A model generated the notes under the pieces. That model did no database searches and had not been told where the DNA came from. It saw nothing but the letters and a program-made list of their open reading frames with translations. Below, in pieces: positions 26,728-35,497 of a stretch of DNA of 64,000 bases. The stretch covers positions 186,001-250,000 of the forward strand of contig JAHBYP010000007.1 of assembly GCA_019635875.1 (NCBI GenBank), given 5' to 3'. The stretch comes from Alphaproteobacteria bacterium. Its GTDB lineage: Bacteria; Pseudomonadota; Alphaproteobacteria; Reyranellales; Reyranellaceae. Numbering within the stretch: position 1 is the first letter of the stretch; every line of letters begins with the position of its first letter. The translations under genes and the position numbers were made by a program.

Positions 26728-27900
26728 ATGGCCTCGGCCGCACCACCCTCGCAGGCCGGCGCTTCGGCGCTGTGGCCTGTCTACGTCGCGATCTTCGGCG
26801 CCGGCGTCATGATGGGCACGTCGATCCCCATCGTGCCGCTGGCGCTGGAGGAACGCGGCGTCGACCGCACCACCATCGGGCTGAGCGGCGCGCTGTGGTC
26901 GGTCGGGCTGCTGGTGTTCGGCGCCTACATTCCGCGCTGGGCCGAGCGCGTCGGCGCGGTGACCCTGATCTGGATCGCGCTGATCGGTTCGGCGGTGATC
27001 CAGCTGGTGCAGGCTTTCACGCTCGATCTGCCGGTCTGGGCGATCCTGATCCTGTGGTCGGCGCTGCGCTTCGTGCAGGGCGCGGCGGTCGGCATCCCGT
27101 GGCTGGTGACCGAGATCTGGATCAATCTCGTGGTCGAGGAGCGCAGGCGCGCCCGCGCCCTGGCGCTCTATTCCACGTTGATCGCCGGCGGCCTGGCCGC
27201 CGGGCCGCTGGTGCTGCAGGTCGTCGGCGTGACCGGCGCGGCGCCGTTCGTCGCCTGTGCCGTGCTGACGCTGGCCGTCGGCCTGCCGTTGCTGGCCGCG
27301 CGCGGCGCGCCGCGCATCGAGCCGGAGGCGGGCGGGCGCCTGATGGACACGGTGTGGATCGCGCCCGTGGCGATGCTGGCGGCGCTGGCCGCGGGCACGG
27401 GTGAGACGGTGGTCTTCACCTTCCTGCCGGTCTACGGCGTCGAGATCGGCGTCGACGCCAAGGGGGCGACGCTGTGGCAGACGGCGTTCGTGATCGGCAA
27501 CCTGGTGCTGCAGATGCCGATCGGCTGGCTCGCCGACCGGCTGCCGCGCCTGGGCGTGATGCTGGCCTGCGTGCTGTCCAGCGTGGCGGCTTCCGCCATC
27601 CTGCCGTTCCTCGGCGCGTCGCCGTGGACGGTGTGGCCGCTGCTGGTGATCTGGGGCGGCGCCTCCTTCGGCATCTACACGGTGGGCCTCACCATCCTGG
27701 GCCAGCGCTTCGCCGCCGGCGACATGGCGCGCGCCAACGCCGCCTTCGTGATGATCTACACCGTGGGCAGCCTGGTCGGCCCGCCGATCAGTGGTGCTGC
27801 GATGGACATCTTCGGCGGCCGCGGCCTGGGCTGGTCGCTCGCCGTGGCCTATGCGCTCTGCGCGCTGGCCATGGTGGCCATGAGGCGGTATCGCGCGTGA
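26728..27900 (+). CDS. MFS transporter
   Basis: The 390-residue protein has about 12 membrane segments in two halves separated by a cytoplasmic loop near residue 200. MFS features include YIPRWAERVGAV after helix 2, FVQGAAVGIPWLVTEIWINLVVEERRRAR across helices 4-5, and GWLADRLPRLGVM in the second half. It is an inner-membrane secondary transporter, probably for a drug or small organic compound; the substrate cannot be read from sequence. The ATG at 26728 follows the broken HEPN gene by 34 bases. Confidence 0.88.
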   Translation: MASAAPPSQAGASALWPVYVAIFGAGVMMGTSIPIVPLALEERGVDRTTIGLSGALWSVGLLVFGAYIPRWAERVGAVTLIWIALIGSAVIQLVQAFTLDLPVWAILILWSALRFVQGAAVGIPWLVTEIWINLVVEERRRARALALYSTLIAGGLAAGPLVLQVVGVTGAAPFVACAVLTLAVGLPLLAARGAPRIEPEAGGRLMDTVWIAPVAMLAALAAGTGETVVFTFLPVYGVEIGVDAKGATLWQTAFVIGNLVLQMPIGWLADRLPRLGVMLACVLSSVAASAILPFLGASPWTVWPLLVIWGGASFGIYTVGLTILGQRFAAGDMARANAAFVMIYTVGSLVGPPISGAAMDIFGGRGLGWSLAVAYALCALAMVAMRRYRA

Positions 27901-28013
27901 GCCCGGTGGACCTCGCGGCGCTCGGGCGGCGCATGCCCGAGGTGGCGCTTTCCGGGAGCGGCGCCTGCCGCCGCGTTACTGACTTTTCGGGCGCCATCGG
28001 CTAGACCGCAGCC

Positions 28014-29012
28014 ATGACCGCCGCCGCCTCGCGCTCGCAGGCCCCCGACGATCCGCTGCATGCCCCGCTGCTCGCCGGCGATCGCCGGGCGCTGGCGCGC
28101 GCCATCACGCTGGTCGAATCGACGCGCGAGGACCATCGCCGGCGCGCCGATGCGTTGCTGGCCGCGCTGCTGCCGCGCACCGGCCGCTCGACGCGGCTGG
28201 GCATCACCGGCATCCCCGGCGTCGGCAAGTCGACCTTCATCGAGCGCTTCGGGCTCGAGCTGATCGGGCAGGGCCGTCGCGTCGCGGTGCTGGCGGTCGA
28301 TCCCTCGTCGAAGCGCACCGGCGGCTCGATCCTGGGCGACAAGACGCGCATGGAGAAGCTGTCGCGCGACGCGAACGCCTTCATCCGCCCGTCGCCCGCC
28401 GGCACGACCCTGGGCGGCGTGGCGCGGCGCACGCGCGAGGCGATGCTGCTGGTCGAGGCTGCCGGCTACGACGTCGTGATCGTCGAGACGGTGGGTGTGG
28501 GCCAGTCGGAGACGGCGGTTTCCGACATGGTCGACATGTTCGTGCTGCTGCTGCCGCCGGCCGGTGGCGACGACCTGCAGGGCATCAAGAAGGGCGTGGT
28601 CGAACTCGCCGACCTGCTGGTGGTCAACAAGGCCGACGGCGAGCTCAAGGCGGCCGCCAACCGCGCCGCCGCCGACTACGCCAATGCGCTGCGCCTGCTG
28701 CATCCCGCCACGGCGCAATGGACGCCCGAGGTGCGCACCTGCTCGGCGGTCCAGGGCACCGGCGTCGCCGAAGTATGGCAGGCCGTCGGCCGCTTCCGCG
28801 CTGCCGTCGGTGAGCCCGGCATCGCGAGGCGCCGCGCGACCCAGGCGCGGGCCTGGCTGTGGAACGAGGTCGGCGAGACGCTGATGAGCGCGTTGCGCAC
28901 CCATCCCGACGTGAAGCGCCAGGTGGCGCCGCTGGAGCGCGAAGTCGAGCGCGGCGCGCTCACGCCCTCGGCCGCCGCGCGCCGCCTGCTCGAGGCATTC
29001 CTCGGCCGATGA
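28014..29012 (+). CDS. meaB: Methylmalonyl-CoA mutase-associated GTPase MeaB
   Basis: This 332-residue G3E-family P-loop GTPase has Walker [10 protein letters not shown] (66-74), [30 protein letters not shown], and VVNKADGE as the base-specificity loop. MeaB gates cofactor loading and protects methylmalonyl-CoA mutase from inactivation. Its client enzyme is encoded about 6 kb upstream, separated by atm1 and the toxin-antitoxin modules. The stop overlaps the start of the YcgN-like gene (ATGA). Confidence 0.93.
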   Translation: MTAAASRSQAPDDPLHAPLLAGDRRALARAITLVESTREDHRRRADALLAALLPRTGRSTRLGITGIPGVGKSTFIERFGLELIGQGRRVAVLAVDPSSKRTGGSILGDKTRMEKLSRDANAFIRPSPAGTTLGGVARRTREAMLLVEAAGYDVVIVETVGVGQSETAVSDMVDMFVLLLPPAGGDDLQGIKKGVVELADLLVVNKADGELKAAANRAAADYANALRLLHPATAQWTPEVRTCSAVQGTGVAEVWQAVGRFRAAVGEPGIARRRATQARAWLWNEVGETLMSALRTHPDVKRQVAPLEREVERGALTPSAAARRLLEAFLGR

Positions 29013-29563
29013 AGAAGCGCACCATCACCCAGGGCCGCAAGGCGGTCGCCAAGAGCATCGCGCGCAAGCTGGGCGTGAAGGCCAACGGCACGCGCGGCAG
29101 GAAGGTCGACCGCGCCAAGGTGGCGGGCGAGGCGCTGCCGTTCTGGCGGCGCAAGACGCTCTCGCAGATGAGTCTGCGCGAGTGGGAGTCGCTGTGCGAC
29201 GGCTGCGGTAAATGCTGCGTGCACAAGCTCGAGTGGGAGGGCACCACCGAGGTGGTGCAGACCAATGTCTGCTGCCAGATGCTCGACACCCACACCTGCG
29301 CCTGCAAGGACTATCCCAATCGCAAGCAGGTGGTGCCGGACTGCATCCAGCTCACGCCCGGCGTGGTCGCCGAGATGGACTGGCTGCCGCAGACCTGCGC
29401 CTATCGCCTCGTGCTGCAGGGCAAGGATCTCTACTGGTGGCATCCGCTGGTCTCGGGCGATCCCGAGACCGTGCACGAAGCCGGAATCTCGGCGCGCGAC
29501 AAGGTGATCTCCGAGCTGGAGGTCAAGGATCATCGCGACCACGTGCTCGACGACTGGATGTGA
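29009..29563 (+). CDS. YcgN family (UPF0260) cysteine cluster protein
   Basis: The 184-residue protein has a basic N-terminal tail (~1-45) and then the conserved cysteine cluster: [39 protein letters not shown] and LPQTCAYR. These cysteines probably bind zinc or an iron-sulfur cluster. The family is widespread in proteobacteria, and its biochemical role is not settled. It overlaps meaB by four bases and precedes the GNAT gene by two, so all three are likely co-transcribed. Confidence 0.88.
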   Translation: MKKRTITQGRKAVAKSIARKLGVKANGTRGRKVDRAKVAGEALPFWRRKTLSQMSLREWESLCDGCGKCCVHKLEWEGTTEVVQTNVCCQMLDTHTCACKDYPNRKQVVPDCIQLTPGVVAEMDWLPQTCAYRLVLQGKDLYWWHPLVSGDPETVHEAGISARDKVISELEVKDHRDHVLDDWM

Positions 29564-29565
29564 CC

Positions 29566-30111
29566 ATGGCGGACCCGGTGCTGGTCACCGAGCGGCTGAT
29601 CCTGCGGCCGTGGCGGGATGAGGATCTCGCGCCCTTCGCGGCGATGAACGCCGATGCCGAGGTCATGCGCCACTTTCCGGCAACGCTCAGCCGGGCCGAG
29701 AGCGACGCCATGGTCGGCCGGGCGCGTGAGCACCTGGCGACACGCGGCTTCGGCAATTGGGCGGTCGAGGTGCCGGGTGTGACGCCCTTCGCCGGCTTCA
29801 TCGGACTGAACGTGCCGCGCTTCGAGGCCCACTTCATGCCCTGCGTCGAGATCGGCTGGCGGCTGGCTCGGGAATCCTGGGGCAAGGGCTACGCCACCGA
29901 AGGCGCCCGTGCTGCGCTGACCTTCGGATTCGCTACCCTGAAGCTGCCGCAGATCGTCTCCTTTACCGCGGTCGACAACCACCCCTCGCGCCGCGTGATG
30001 GCGCGGCTCGGCATGCGACACGAGCCGGCCGACGACTTCGACCACCCGGCGCTGCCCGAAGGCCATCGCCTGCGGCGCCACGTGCTGTATCGCCTGGTGG
30101 CGCCTACCTGA
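29566..30111 (+). CDS. GNAT family N-acetyltransferase (RimJ/RimL-like)
   Basis: This 181-residue acetyl-CoA-dependent acyltransferase has the N-terminal VTERLILRPWRDEDLAPF typical of the RimJ/RimL group. A VEIGWRLARESWGKGYATEGARA segment contains the acetyl-CoA pyrophosphate loop, and FTAVDNHPSRRVMARLGM is near the C terminus. The substrate may be a protein N terminus, an amino acid or a small amine; it cannot be assigned. Its ATG lies two bases after the YcgN stop. Confidence 0.9.
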   Translation: MADPVLVTERLILRPWRDEDLAPFAAMNADAEVMRHFPATLSRAESDAMVGRAREHLATRGFGNWAVEVPGVTPFAGFIGLNVPRFEAHFMPCVEIGWRLARESWGKGYATEGARAALTFGFATLKLPQIVSFTAVDNHPSRRVMARLGMRHEPADDFDHPALPEGHRLRRHVLYRLVAPT

Positions 30112-30148
30112 CTGATTTTCAATGGATTTTCGTCTCCGGCGGGTGCTG

Positions 30149-30177
30149 CTTGACCGCGCCGGCCCGGTTGCGTACAA
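30149..30177 (+). promoter_or_regulatory. Candidate sigma-70 promoter for rpmB
   Basis: TTGACC at 30149-30154 and TACAAG at 30172-30177 are separated by 17 bases, close to the alphaproteobacterial housekeeping consensus. They sit in the gap between the GNAT stop and rpmB. A start near 30184 is predicted. Confidence 0.6.
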
Positions 30178-30190
30178 GTCCGCCCGCACG

Positions 30191-30219
30191 CCGGCCCCTC
30201 GGGCCGGTTCTTCGTTTTT
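30191..30219 (+). promoter_or_regulatory. Terminator-like leader hairpin before rpmB
   Basis: A 7-bp GC stem (CCGGCCC / GGGCCGG, loop CTC) is followed by a T-rich run (TTCTTCGTTTTT) and ends 13 bases before the rpmB ATG. It is downstream of the candidate promoter, so it could be an attenuator of rpmB as well as a terminator of the upstream transcript. Confidence 0.5.
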
Positions 30220-30232
30220 CGGGACCCGTATC

Positions 30233-30538
30233 ATGACCCGTCGTTGCGAGCTCTCCGGCAAGAGCGTCCAGGTCGGCAACATCGTCAGCCACGCCAACAA
30301 CAAGACCAAGCGGCGCTTCCTGCCCAACCTGCAGGACACCTCGGTGCTGTCGGACATCCTGGGCCACAGCGTGCGCCTGCGACTGACCCCGCGCGCCATC
30401 CGCACCCTGGAGCACAATGGCGGGCTCGATTCCTACCTGCTGGGCACCGGCAACTCCAAGCTCTCCGACGAGATGAAGGCGCTGAAGCGCCGCGTCGTCG
30501 CCGCTAAGGCCCGCAAGGAAGCCAAGGCTGCCGCCTGA
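30233..30538 (+). CDS. rpmB: 50S ribosomal protein L28
   Basis: The 101-residue protein starts MTRRCELSGKSVQVGN and includes NIVSHANNKTKRRFLPNLQ, which are the L28 family signatures. The basic C terminus (KRRVVAAKARKEAKAAA) is typical of the alphaproteobacterial form. L28 is part of the large ribosomal subunit near the E site. It has its own promoter candidate and a strong intrinsic terminator, so it appears to be a single-gene unit. Confidence 0.97.
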   Translation: MTRRCELSGKSVQVGNIVSHANNKTKRRFLPNLQDTSVLSDILGHSVRLRLTPRAIRTLEHNGGLDSYLLGTGNSKLSDEMKALKRRVVAAKARKEAKAAA

Positions 30539-30565
30539 TCGCAAGATTCAGCATCGAACGAACGA

Positions 30566-30590
30566 GGCCCGCGCGAGCGGGCCTTTTTTT
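30566..30590 (+). terminator. Rho-independent terminator of rpmB
   Basis: A perfect 7-bp stem GGCCCGC / GCGGGCC with a GCGA tetraloop is followed directly by seven T residues (30584-30590). It is the clearest intrinsic terminator in the window. Confidence 0.93.
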
Positions 30591-30626
30591 GTTGGCCAAC
30601 GCGCCGCGCGCAGAATCAGATTCACC

Positions 30627-30654
30627 CTGCCATCCCGAGCGCAGCGAGGGAACC
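30627..30654. repeat. Solitary half-copy of the CATCCCGAGCGCAGCGAGGG repeat
   Basis: This matches one arm of the perfect inverted repeats at 37.6, 42.8 and 58.2 kb but lacks the partner arm. The adjoining bases (AATCAGATTCACCCTG) also resemble, in reverse, the flank of the 42.8 kb copy, so the dispersed unit is longer than the hairpin itself. Confidence 0.7.
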
Positions 30655-30742
30655 AGGGAAGCTGCCTGGATGCCTGGCTGATCTCGCGATGATATTTGCG
30701 CTTGTTGGCCGCACGTGGCTCTGGCGGATGGCGTGCTTCCGC

Positions 30743-32833
30743 TCACCACTTGATCAGCGGCAGGATGCTGGACCGGTCGTCGGTCCACACGCCCCAATGC
30801 GGCTGCGGAGTCACCGGCGTGATGATGGGCTTGAGGATGGGTGAATCGATCAGCGCCGGATCGCGCGTGATCACCATCCAGTCGCTGACGATGAAGCCGC
30901 TGGTATCGAGGTCGCGCGCCAGCACGGCGTACAGGCCGCGCCGCTGGGCCGCGTTCACCACCAGCGGCGCCAGGTCGAAGAACTTGTTGCTGACATGCAC
31001 CACGAGCGCGCCGTTGCGCGCGACGTGCTTCATGTAGATGTCGAAGGCTTCGATGGTCAGCAGGTGGATGGGGATCGCGTCGCCGCTGAAGGCGTCGATG
31101 GCGAGCAGGCCGTACTCCTGCGGCTCTTCGCGCTCGAGCCGGATGCGCGCGTCGCCGGGCACGATCTCGACCACGGCCGGCGTGCGGTTGACGAAGGTGA
31201 AGTCGCGCCGTGCCACGATCGGCACGACGGGATCGATATCGTAGAAGCGCACGATGTCGCCGGCGCGGCCGTGGGCCGCCATCACGCCGCTGCCCAGGCC
31301 GACGACGCCGATGCGCCGTGGCGCCGCGGACAGCGAGCGCAGCACGCGGCCGATGCCGGATTCCTCGCGGTAATAGCCGGTGGCCTGCAGCTGGCGCTCG
31401 ATCGCCATCATCTGGAAGCCGTGCAGGATTGCGCCATGCACCAGCGAGCGCGAGTGGTCCTGCGTGTCCTTGTTGCTCTCGGTGACGCGCAGCACGCCGT
31501 AGAAATTGCGCTGCACCGAGACGGTGCGCGAGCGGTCGGTCTCGTAGCGATCCCACACCGCGAGGGCGCCGCTGCCGAACACCAGCACGACGAGCGCCGC
31601 GGCCATGCCGCGCAGCGCGGCGGTCTCGAGCCACTCGGCGGCGCCGATGGGCCTGCCGCGCCGCCAGCGCCACCAGGCCATGATGCGCGACTCGAGGCGC
31701 GGGATGGCGAGCGCCATCGGCACGGCCACCAGCGCCAGCACGATGCCCAGATCGTACTGGTCGTGAAGCGCCACCGGCGCCACGAGGCCGATCGCCAGGC
31801 CGCCGAGTGCGCCGCCCAGGGCCATCGCCAGGTAGTAGGGGCCGAGCTTCGACGGGGCGGGCCGTCGCGCCGACACCTCGCCGTGGCAGAACAGGCAGAC
31901 CATGAACAAGCCGCCGACGAAGACCAGCAGGTTGGGCTTGAGCTTGAAGCCGAACGGGTCGGTGATCAGCGTCCACGCCATGGCACCGGTCGCCAACGCG
32001 GCGGCGATCAGCCACATCGGCCGCACATAGCCCAACCTGCCGTCGAACCACGCCACGAAGGTCAGCAGATAGACGGCCAGCGGCGGGATCCACAGCATCG
32101 GCACCGGCGCCACGTCCCGGGTGAGGAACTCGGTGACCGCGACCAGCAGGGCCGAAGGGATCGCCGCCAGCACCACGATCATCCACAGCGGCGACGGCGC
32201 GGTGTCGATGCCCATGTCCTTGGCCGGCGCCGCGGGGGCCGGCTCGATGTCGTCGGCCCGCACGATGCGCCAGGTGAAGGCGAGGATCAGGGTAGCGTAG
32301 AGGGCGTAGCAGGCGGACCAGACCCAGGTCTGCGCCTGCAGTCCCAGCGCCGGCTCGATGACGAAGGGATAGGCGACCAGCGCCGCCAGCGAGGCGGCGT
32401 TGGACAGCGCGAACAGCCGCCACGGCGCGGCGCCGGCGCGCGCCAGCCAGCCCTGCACCAGCGGGCTGGTCGAGGCGAGGATGGCGTAAGGGGGGCCGAT
32501 GCCCAGCGCCAGGGTGATCAGGATGCCGAGCGCCGGATCGATCGTGCCGTCGGCCGAGAAATTGCCGCTCAGGCCCAGCGGCAGCGCAGCGAGGCTGGCG
32601 AGGACCAGGGCGGCGTGCAGCCAGCGCTGCCTGCGCCAGCCGAACTTCGTCGTGACGAAGGCGGCGTAGGCATAGCCCAGCAGCAACATCACCTGGAAGA
32701 ACACCAGGCAGGCGCTCCAGATCGCCGATCCGCCACCGAAGCGCGGCAGGAGCAGACGACCGACGATCGGCTGCACCAGGAACAGCAGCAGGGCGCCCAG
32801 CATGACCGCGCCGGCGGCGAGGACGCGGGTCAT
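30743..32833 (-). CDS. Fused membrane domain/spermidine synthase-like protein, intact copy
   Basis: The 696-residue protein has an N-terminal hydrophobic region with roughly 12-14 membrane helices (~1-425). A soluble C-terminal domain (~430-696) is like the S-adenosylmethionine-binding fold of polyamine synthases (RIGVVGLGSGVMAAHGRAGD, VRFYDIDPVV, LLAIDAFSGDAIPIHLL). Fused proteins of this kind are annotated as spermidine synthase-like; true aminopropyl transfer has not been shown from sequence. A second, frameshifted paralogue lies at 35.5-37.5 kb. Start at 32833. Confidence 0.87.
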   Translation of the reverse strand: MTRVLAAGAVMLGALLLFLVQPIVGRLLLPRFGGGSAIWSACLVFFQVMLLLGYAYAAFVTTKFGWRRQRWLHAALVLASLAALPLGLSGNFSADGTIDPALGILITLALGIGPPYAILASTSPLVQGWLARAGAAPWRLFALSNAASLAALVAYPFVIEPALGLQAQTWVWSACYALYATLILAFTWRIVRADDIEPAPAAPAKDMGIDTAPSPLWMIVVLAAIPSALLVAVTEFLTRDVAPVPMLWIPPLAVYLLTFVAWFDGRLGYVRPMWLIAAALATGAMAWTLITDPFGFKLKPNLLVFVGGLFMVCLFCHGEVSARRPAPSKLGPYYLAMALGGALGGLAIGLVAPVALHDQYDLGIVLALVAVPMALAIPRLESRIMAWWRWRRGRPIGAAEWLETAALRGMAAALVVLVFGSGALAVWDRYETDRSRTVSVQRNFYGVLRVTESNKDTQDHSRSLVHGAILHGFQMMAIERQLQATGYYREESGIGRVLRSLSAAPRRIGVVGLGSGVMAAHGRAGDIVRFYDIDPVVPIVARRDFTFVNRTPAVVEIVPGDARIRLEREEPQEYGLLAIDAFSGDAIPIHLLTIEAFDIYMKHVARNGALVVHVSNKFFDLAPLVVNAAQRRGLYAVLARDLDTSGFIVSDWMVITRDPALIDSPILKPIITPVTPQPHWGVWTDDRSSILPLIKW

Positions 32834-32886
32834 GGGCGGGCTCCAGTCTTTCCGCGACAGGCAGCGCGACCGCAGATGGCGTTCTG

Positions 32887-33008
32887 CCCTTCTCCCCGCG
32901 AAGGCGGGGAGAAGGAAGCGATCGCCCTGCCCGAGAGAGCAAGCGCGGCGCGCGCCCGCGGCCGTCTTGCGTCCTTCGGGCGACTTCCCGCTCCGCGAGA
33001 AGGCGAGG
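32887..33008. repeat. Intergenic inverted repeat (CTTCTCCCCG type), imperfect
   Basis: A compact hairpin, CTTCTCCCCGC / GCGGGGAGAAG, at 32889-32912 is followed by a diverged partner with CTTCGGGCGACTTCCCGCTCCGCGAGAAGG up to 33008. It occupies the gap between two minus-strand genes. Confidence 0.6.
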
Positions 33009-33020
33009 TGCGCGCTGGCC

Positions 33021-34055
33021 TCACGGCGTCAGCTCGAAATGCAGCAGGATGGTGCGCTGCAGGGGGTTGAAGTTGTTGTCCGACAGCAGCCACAGCAGCG
33101 TCCCGCCGCGCGGCCCGTGAACGGCGGCGACGCCTTCGAGATTGTCGACCGAAAACGGGTGGCGCAGCCATGCCAGCTCCTCGCCGCGCACTACGGTGTT
33201 GGGCCGCAGGTCGGCGACCGTCAGGCGCTTGACCGCGACGCGCGCGCCGCGCGCGAAATCGAAGGCGCGTTCCAGCACTACCAGGTCGCCGTCGGGCAGC
33301 AGCGCCATCGACGTCGGTCGATGATCGGCGTCGCGCGTCTGATAGTGGAATTTGTGCCAGGTCGCGCTGGCGTCGACGAGCCAGCCGACCACTGTCCCCG
33401 GCCGTTCGCTCGCGGCCTCGCTGAGCAGCACGGTGCGGCGATCGGGCAGCACCGCCATCGCCTCGACGCCGCCATTCACCGGCTGCCAGCGGAACTCCGG
33501 CGGCGTGGTCAGGCGGCGCGACCGGCCGGCCAATCCCTGGCCGGCGCTCTCCTCGCCGGGCGGGTAGTGCATCACGCGGTGGTCGCGCTCGAAGCTCACC
33601 AGCCAGCCGCCGTCGGGCAGCCGCGCCAGGCCCTCGGCGTCGGTCGCGAGCTTTCCGGCCAGCAGCCGGCCGTCCTCGCCGCGCAACGAGCCGACCATGC
33701 CCGACGCGACGCCGACCAGGTGGCCCCTCTTGTCGTAGCGTAATGTCGCGGCGAGCCATGAGCCTTCGTCGGAGACGCTGCGCAGGGCACGGCCATCCTG
33801 GCCGATCCAGAGGTCGGACCAGCCACCGAAACGCGGCTCCGGCGAGGTCAGCACGAGCCCGCCACGCCAGCGCAGCTTGCCCACCTCGGTGACGGTGGGC
33901 TCATCGACGTTGAGCGGGATGGCGTGCGCCTCGATCTCGATCGCCACGGCCGGCGCCGGCTCGCGTGCGGCCGTCGAGCAGGCAGTCGCCAGCCACAGAG
34001 CCACGACCAGCGCCGGCAAGCCGGTCGCGATGTCGCGGATGCGGGACGGAACCAT
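33021..34055 (-). CDS. Exported esterase-like phytase-fold protein
   Basis: The 344-residue product has an N-terminal export signal (GLPALVVALWLATACSTAA) that may be a lipoprotein signal with the Cys in ATACS, although the lipobox is imperfect. The remainder resembles the 'esterase-like activity of phytase' beta-propeller family: GGWSDLWIGQDGRALRSVSD, TDAEGLARLPDGGWLVSFER, GGVEAMAVLPDRRTVLLSE and VDNLEGVAAVHGPRGGTLLW. The activity in this family is poorly defined. Start at 34055; it is divergent from the dienelactone hydrolase-like gene. Confidence 0.82.
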   Translation of the reverse strand: MVPSRIRDIATGLPALVVALWLATACSTAAREPAPAVAIEIEAHAIPLNVDEPTVTEVGKLRWRGGLVLTSPEPRFGGWSDLWIGQDGRALRSVSDEGSWLAATLRYDKRGHLVGVASGMVGSLRGEDGRLLAGKLATDAEGLARLPDGGWLVSFERDHRVMHYPPGEESAGQGLAGRSRRLTTPPEFRWQPVNGGVEAMAVLPDRRTVLLSEAASERPGTVVGWLVDASATWHKFHYQTRDADHRPTSMALLPDGDLVVLERAFDFARGARVAVKRLTVADLRPNTVVRGEELAWLRHPFSVDNLEGVAAVHGPRGGTLLWLLSDNNFNPLQRTILLHFELTP

Positions 34056-34136
34056 GCGGTTGGGGTCTCGGAGGACAAGACGGACGGCTCGATTGTGCCA
34101 TGGCGAGGCCATCAATCCACGCCTAGAATCGCGCCC

Positions 34137-34931
34137 ATGACGGAACGACGACGGATGGCCCGGCGCGGCCTGCTGGGCGGCCTCGCGGCGGCCGCCGTGG
34201 CCCCCGCCGTGCTGGCGCAGGGGCGCCGCCAGCCCCTGGCCGAGGATGCCGCCGTGATCACGGTGCCCGGCCACGGCGAGTTCACCGGCAAGCTGACGCC
34301 GACCAGGCTGCCGGCCAAGCCGGCACCGGGCATCGTGCTGGTGCATGACGGCTTCGGCGTGACGCCGCAGATGCAGGTCTACGCCGACGCGCTGGCCTTC
34401 GAGGGCTATGTCGCCCTGGTCGTCGATCTGTTCCGCGGCAAGACCGCCGGCACCGACCTCGAGGCGGCCGAGCTGGCGCGCACGGCGATCGCCGAGGACG
34501 CGGCGATCAAGGCCATCGCCATGTGGGCGGACTGGCTGCGCTCGCGCGACTTCATCGACCGCAGGCTGGGACTGGTCGCCTTCGGCCCGTCCTGCGCCTG
34601 GTCGCTGGCGGCGGCGCGGCAGACCCTGATCCACCCGATGGCGTTCTTCTACGGCCGCGTGCAGTTCAGCGAGGAGGACGCCAAGCGCTACCCCAACCAC
34701 GTCATCGCCCATTTCGGCGATCGCGACGATGTCGCCGGGCCGGCCTGGCGCTACGAGATGGAGAACCGCTTCCGCCGCATCGGCTCGAAGCTGACCCAGG
34801 TCCACCACTATCCGGCGGGCCGCAACTTCGCCAACCCGCTGGCCAAGGCCTACGCCAAGCTCGACGCCCAGGTGGCGTGGAACGCCACCGTGGCGTTCTT
34901 CGTCTCGCAGCTGGGACGGCCGGAGAAGTGA
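34137..34931 (+). CDS. Dienelactone hydrolase family protein, exported, altered catalytic site
   Basis: The 264-residue product has an N-terminal twin-arginine-like signal (MARRGLLGGLAAAAVAPAVLAQ). Its alpha/beta hydrolase core has GIVLVHDGFGV, LVAFGPSCAW (elbow with Ser152 where dienelactone hydrolases carry Cys) and HFGDRDDVAGP for the acid. The C-terminal His expected in a YPGAxHGF context is not there; the sequence reads YPAGRNFANP. Hydrolase activity is therefore doubtful or uses another residue. It overlaps the next gene by one base (TGATG). Confidence 0.82.
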   Translation: MTERRRMARRGLLGGLAAAAVAPAVLAQGRRQPLAEDAAVITVPGHGEFTGKLTPTRLPAKPAPGIVLVHDGFGVTPQMQVYADALAFEGYVALVVDLFRGKTAGTDLEAAELARTAIAEDAAIKAIAMWADWLRSRDFIDRRLGLVAFGPSCAWSLAAARQTLIHPMAFFYGRVQFSEEDAKRYPNHVIAHFGDRDDVAGPAWRYEMENRFRRIGSKLTQVHHYPAGRNFANPLAKAYAKLDAQVAWNATVAFFVSQLGRPEK

Positions 34932-35494
34932 TGGCGCGGGCGCGAGCGCGGGTCGTCATCCTGAACGGCGTCGGCAGCGTGGGCAAAAGCGCCACGGCCC
35001 GCGCGCTCCAGGCGATCGCCACCAGGCCGTTCCTGCATGTCGCCATGGACGCGTTCCTGGAGATGCTGCCTGCGGCCATGCTCGATCATCCCGACGGCCT
35101 GGTGTTCGAGCGGGCGGAGCATGACGGACTGCCGGTCATCGCCATCAAGGGCGGCCCCGTGCTCGAGCGTGCCATGCTGGGCATGCGTCACGCCATCGCC
35201 GCGCTGGCGGCGCAGGGCAACGATCTCATCGTCGACGAGGTGATGCTCGACGCCGCCCCGGTGCGGCAGTACCGTGACCTGCTGAAGGATGTCGACCTGC
35301 GCCTGGTCGGGCTGTTCGCGCCGCTCGACGTGCTCGAAGCCAGGGAGCGTGCGCGCGGCGATCGGCAGATCGGCCTGGCGCGCTGGCAGCATGATCGCGT
35401 CCATCGCGGGATCGTCTACGATCTCGAAGTGGACACGGCGGCGATGCCGCCCAGCGCGTGCGCCGAGCTGATCCGCGAGCGCTTCGATCTCTGA
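34931..35494 (+). CDS. Chloramphenicol phosphotransferase-like P-loop kinase
   Basis: The 187-residue P-loop protein has Walker A GVGSVGKS at 13-20 in VVILNGVGSVGKSATARAL, followed by FLHVAMDAFLEMLP. This resembles the chloramphenicol 3-O-phosphotransferase family, where the Asp of the second segment acts in catalysis. DLIVDEVMLD fits the Walker B region, and ARERARGDRQIGLARWQ supplies lid arginines. Homologues are often simple small-molecule kinases unrelated to resistance, so the substrate is open. It is coupled to the dienelactone hydrolase-like gene by a TGATG overlap. Confidence 0.85.
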   Translation: MARARARVVILNGVGSVGKSATARALQAIATRPFLHVAMDAFLEMLPAAMLDHPDGLVFERAEHDGLPVIAIKGGPVLERAMLGMRHAIAALAAQGNDLIVDEVMLDAAPVRQYRDLLKDVDLRLVGLFAPLDVLEARERARGDRQIGLARWQHDRVHRGIVYDLEVDTAAMPPSACAELIRERFDL

Positions 35495-35497
35495 GGG

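Noticed and set aside
34931-35494. Chloramphenicol resistance determinant
   Set aside because: The P-loop kinase family is broad, and nothing in the context indicates antibiotic modification.
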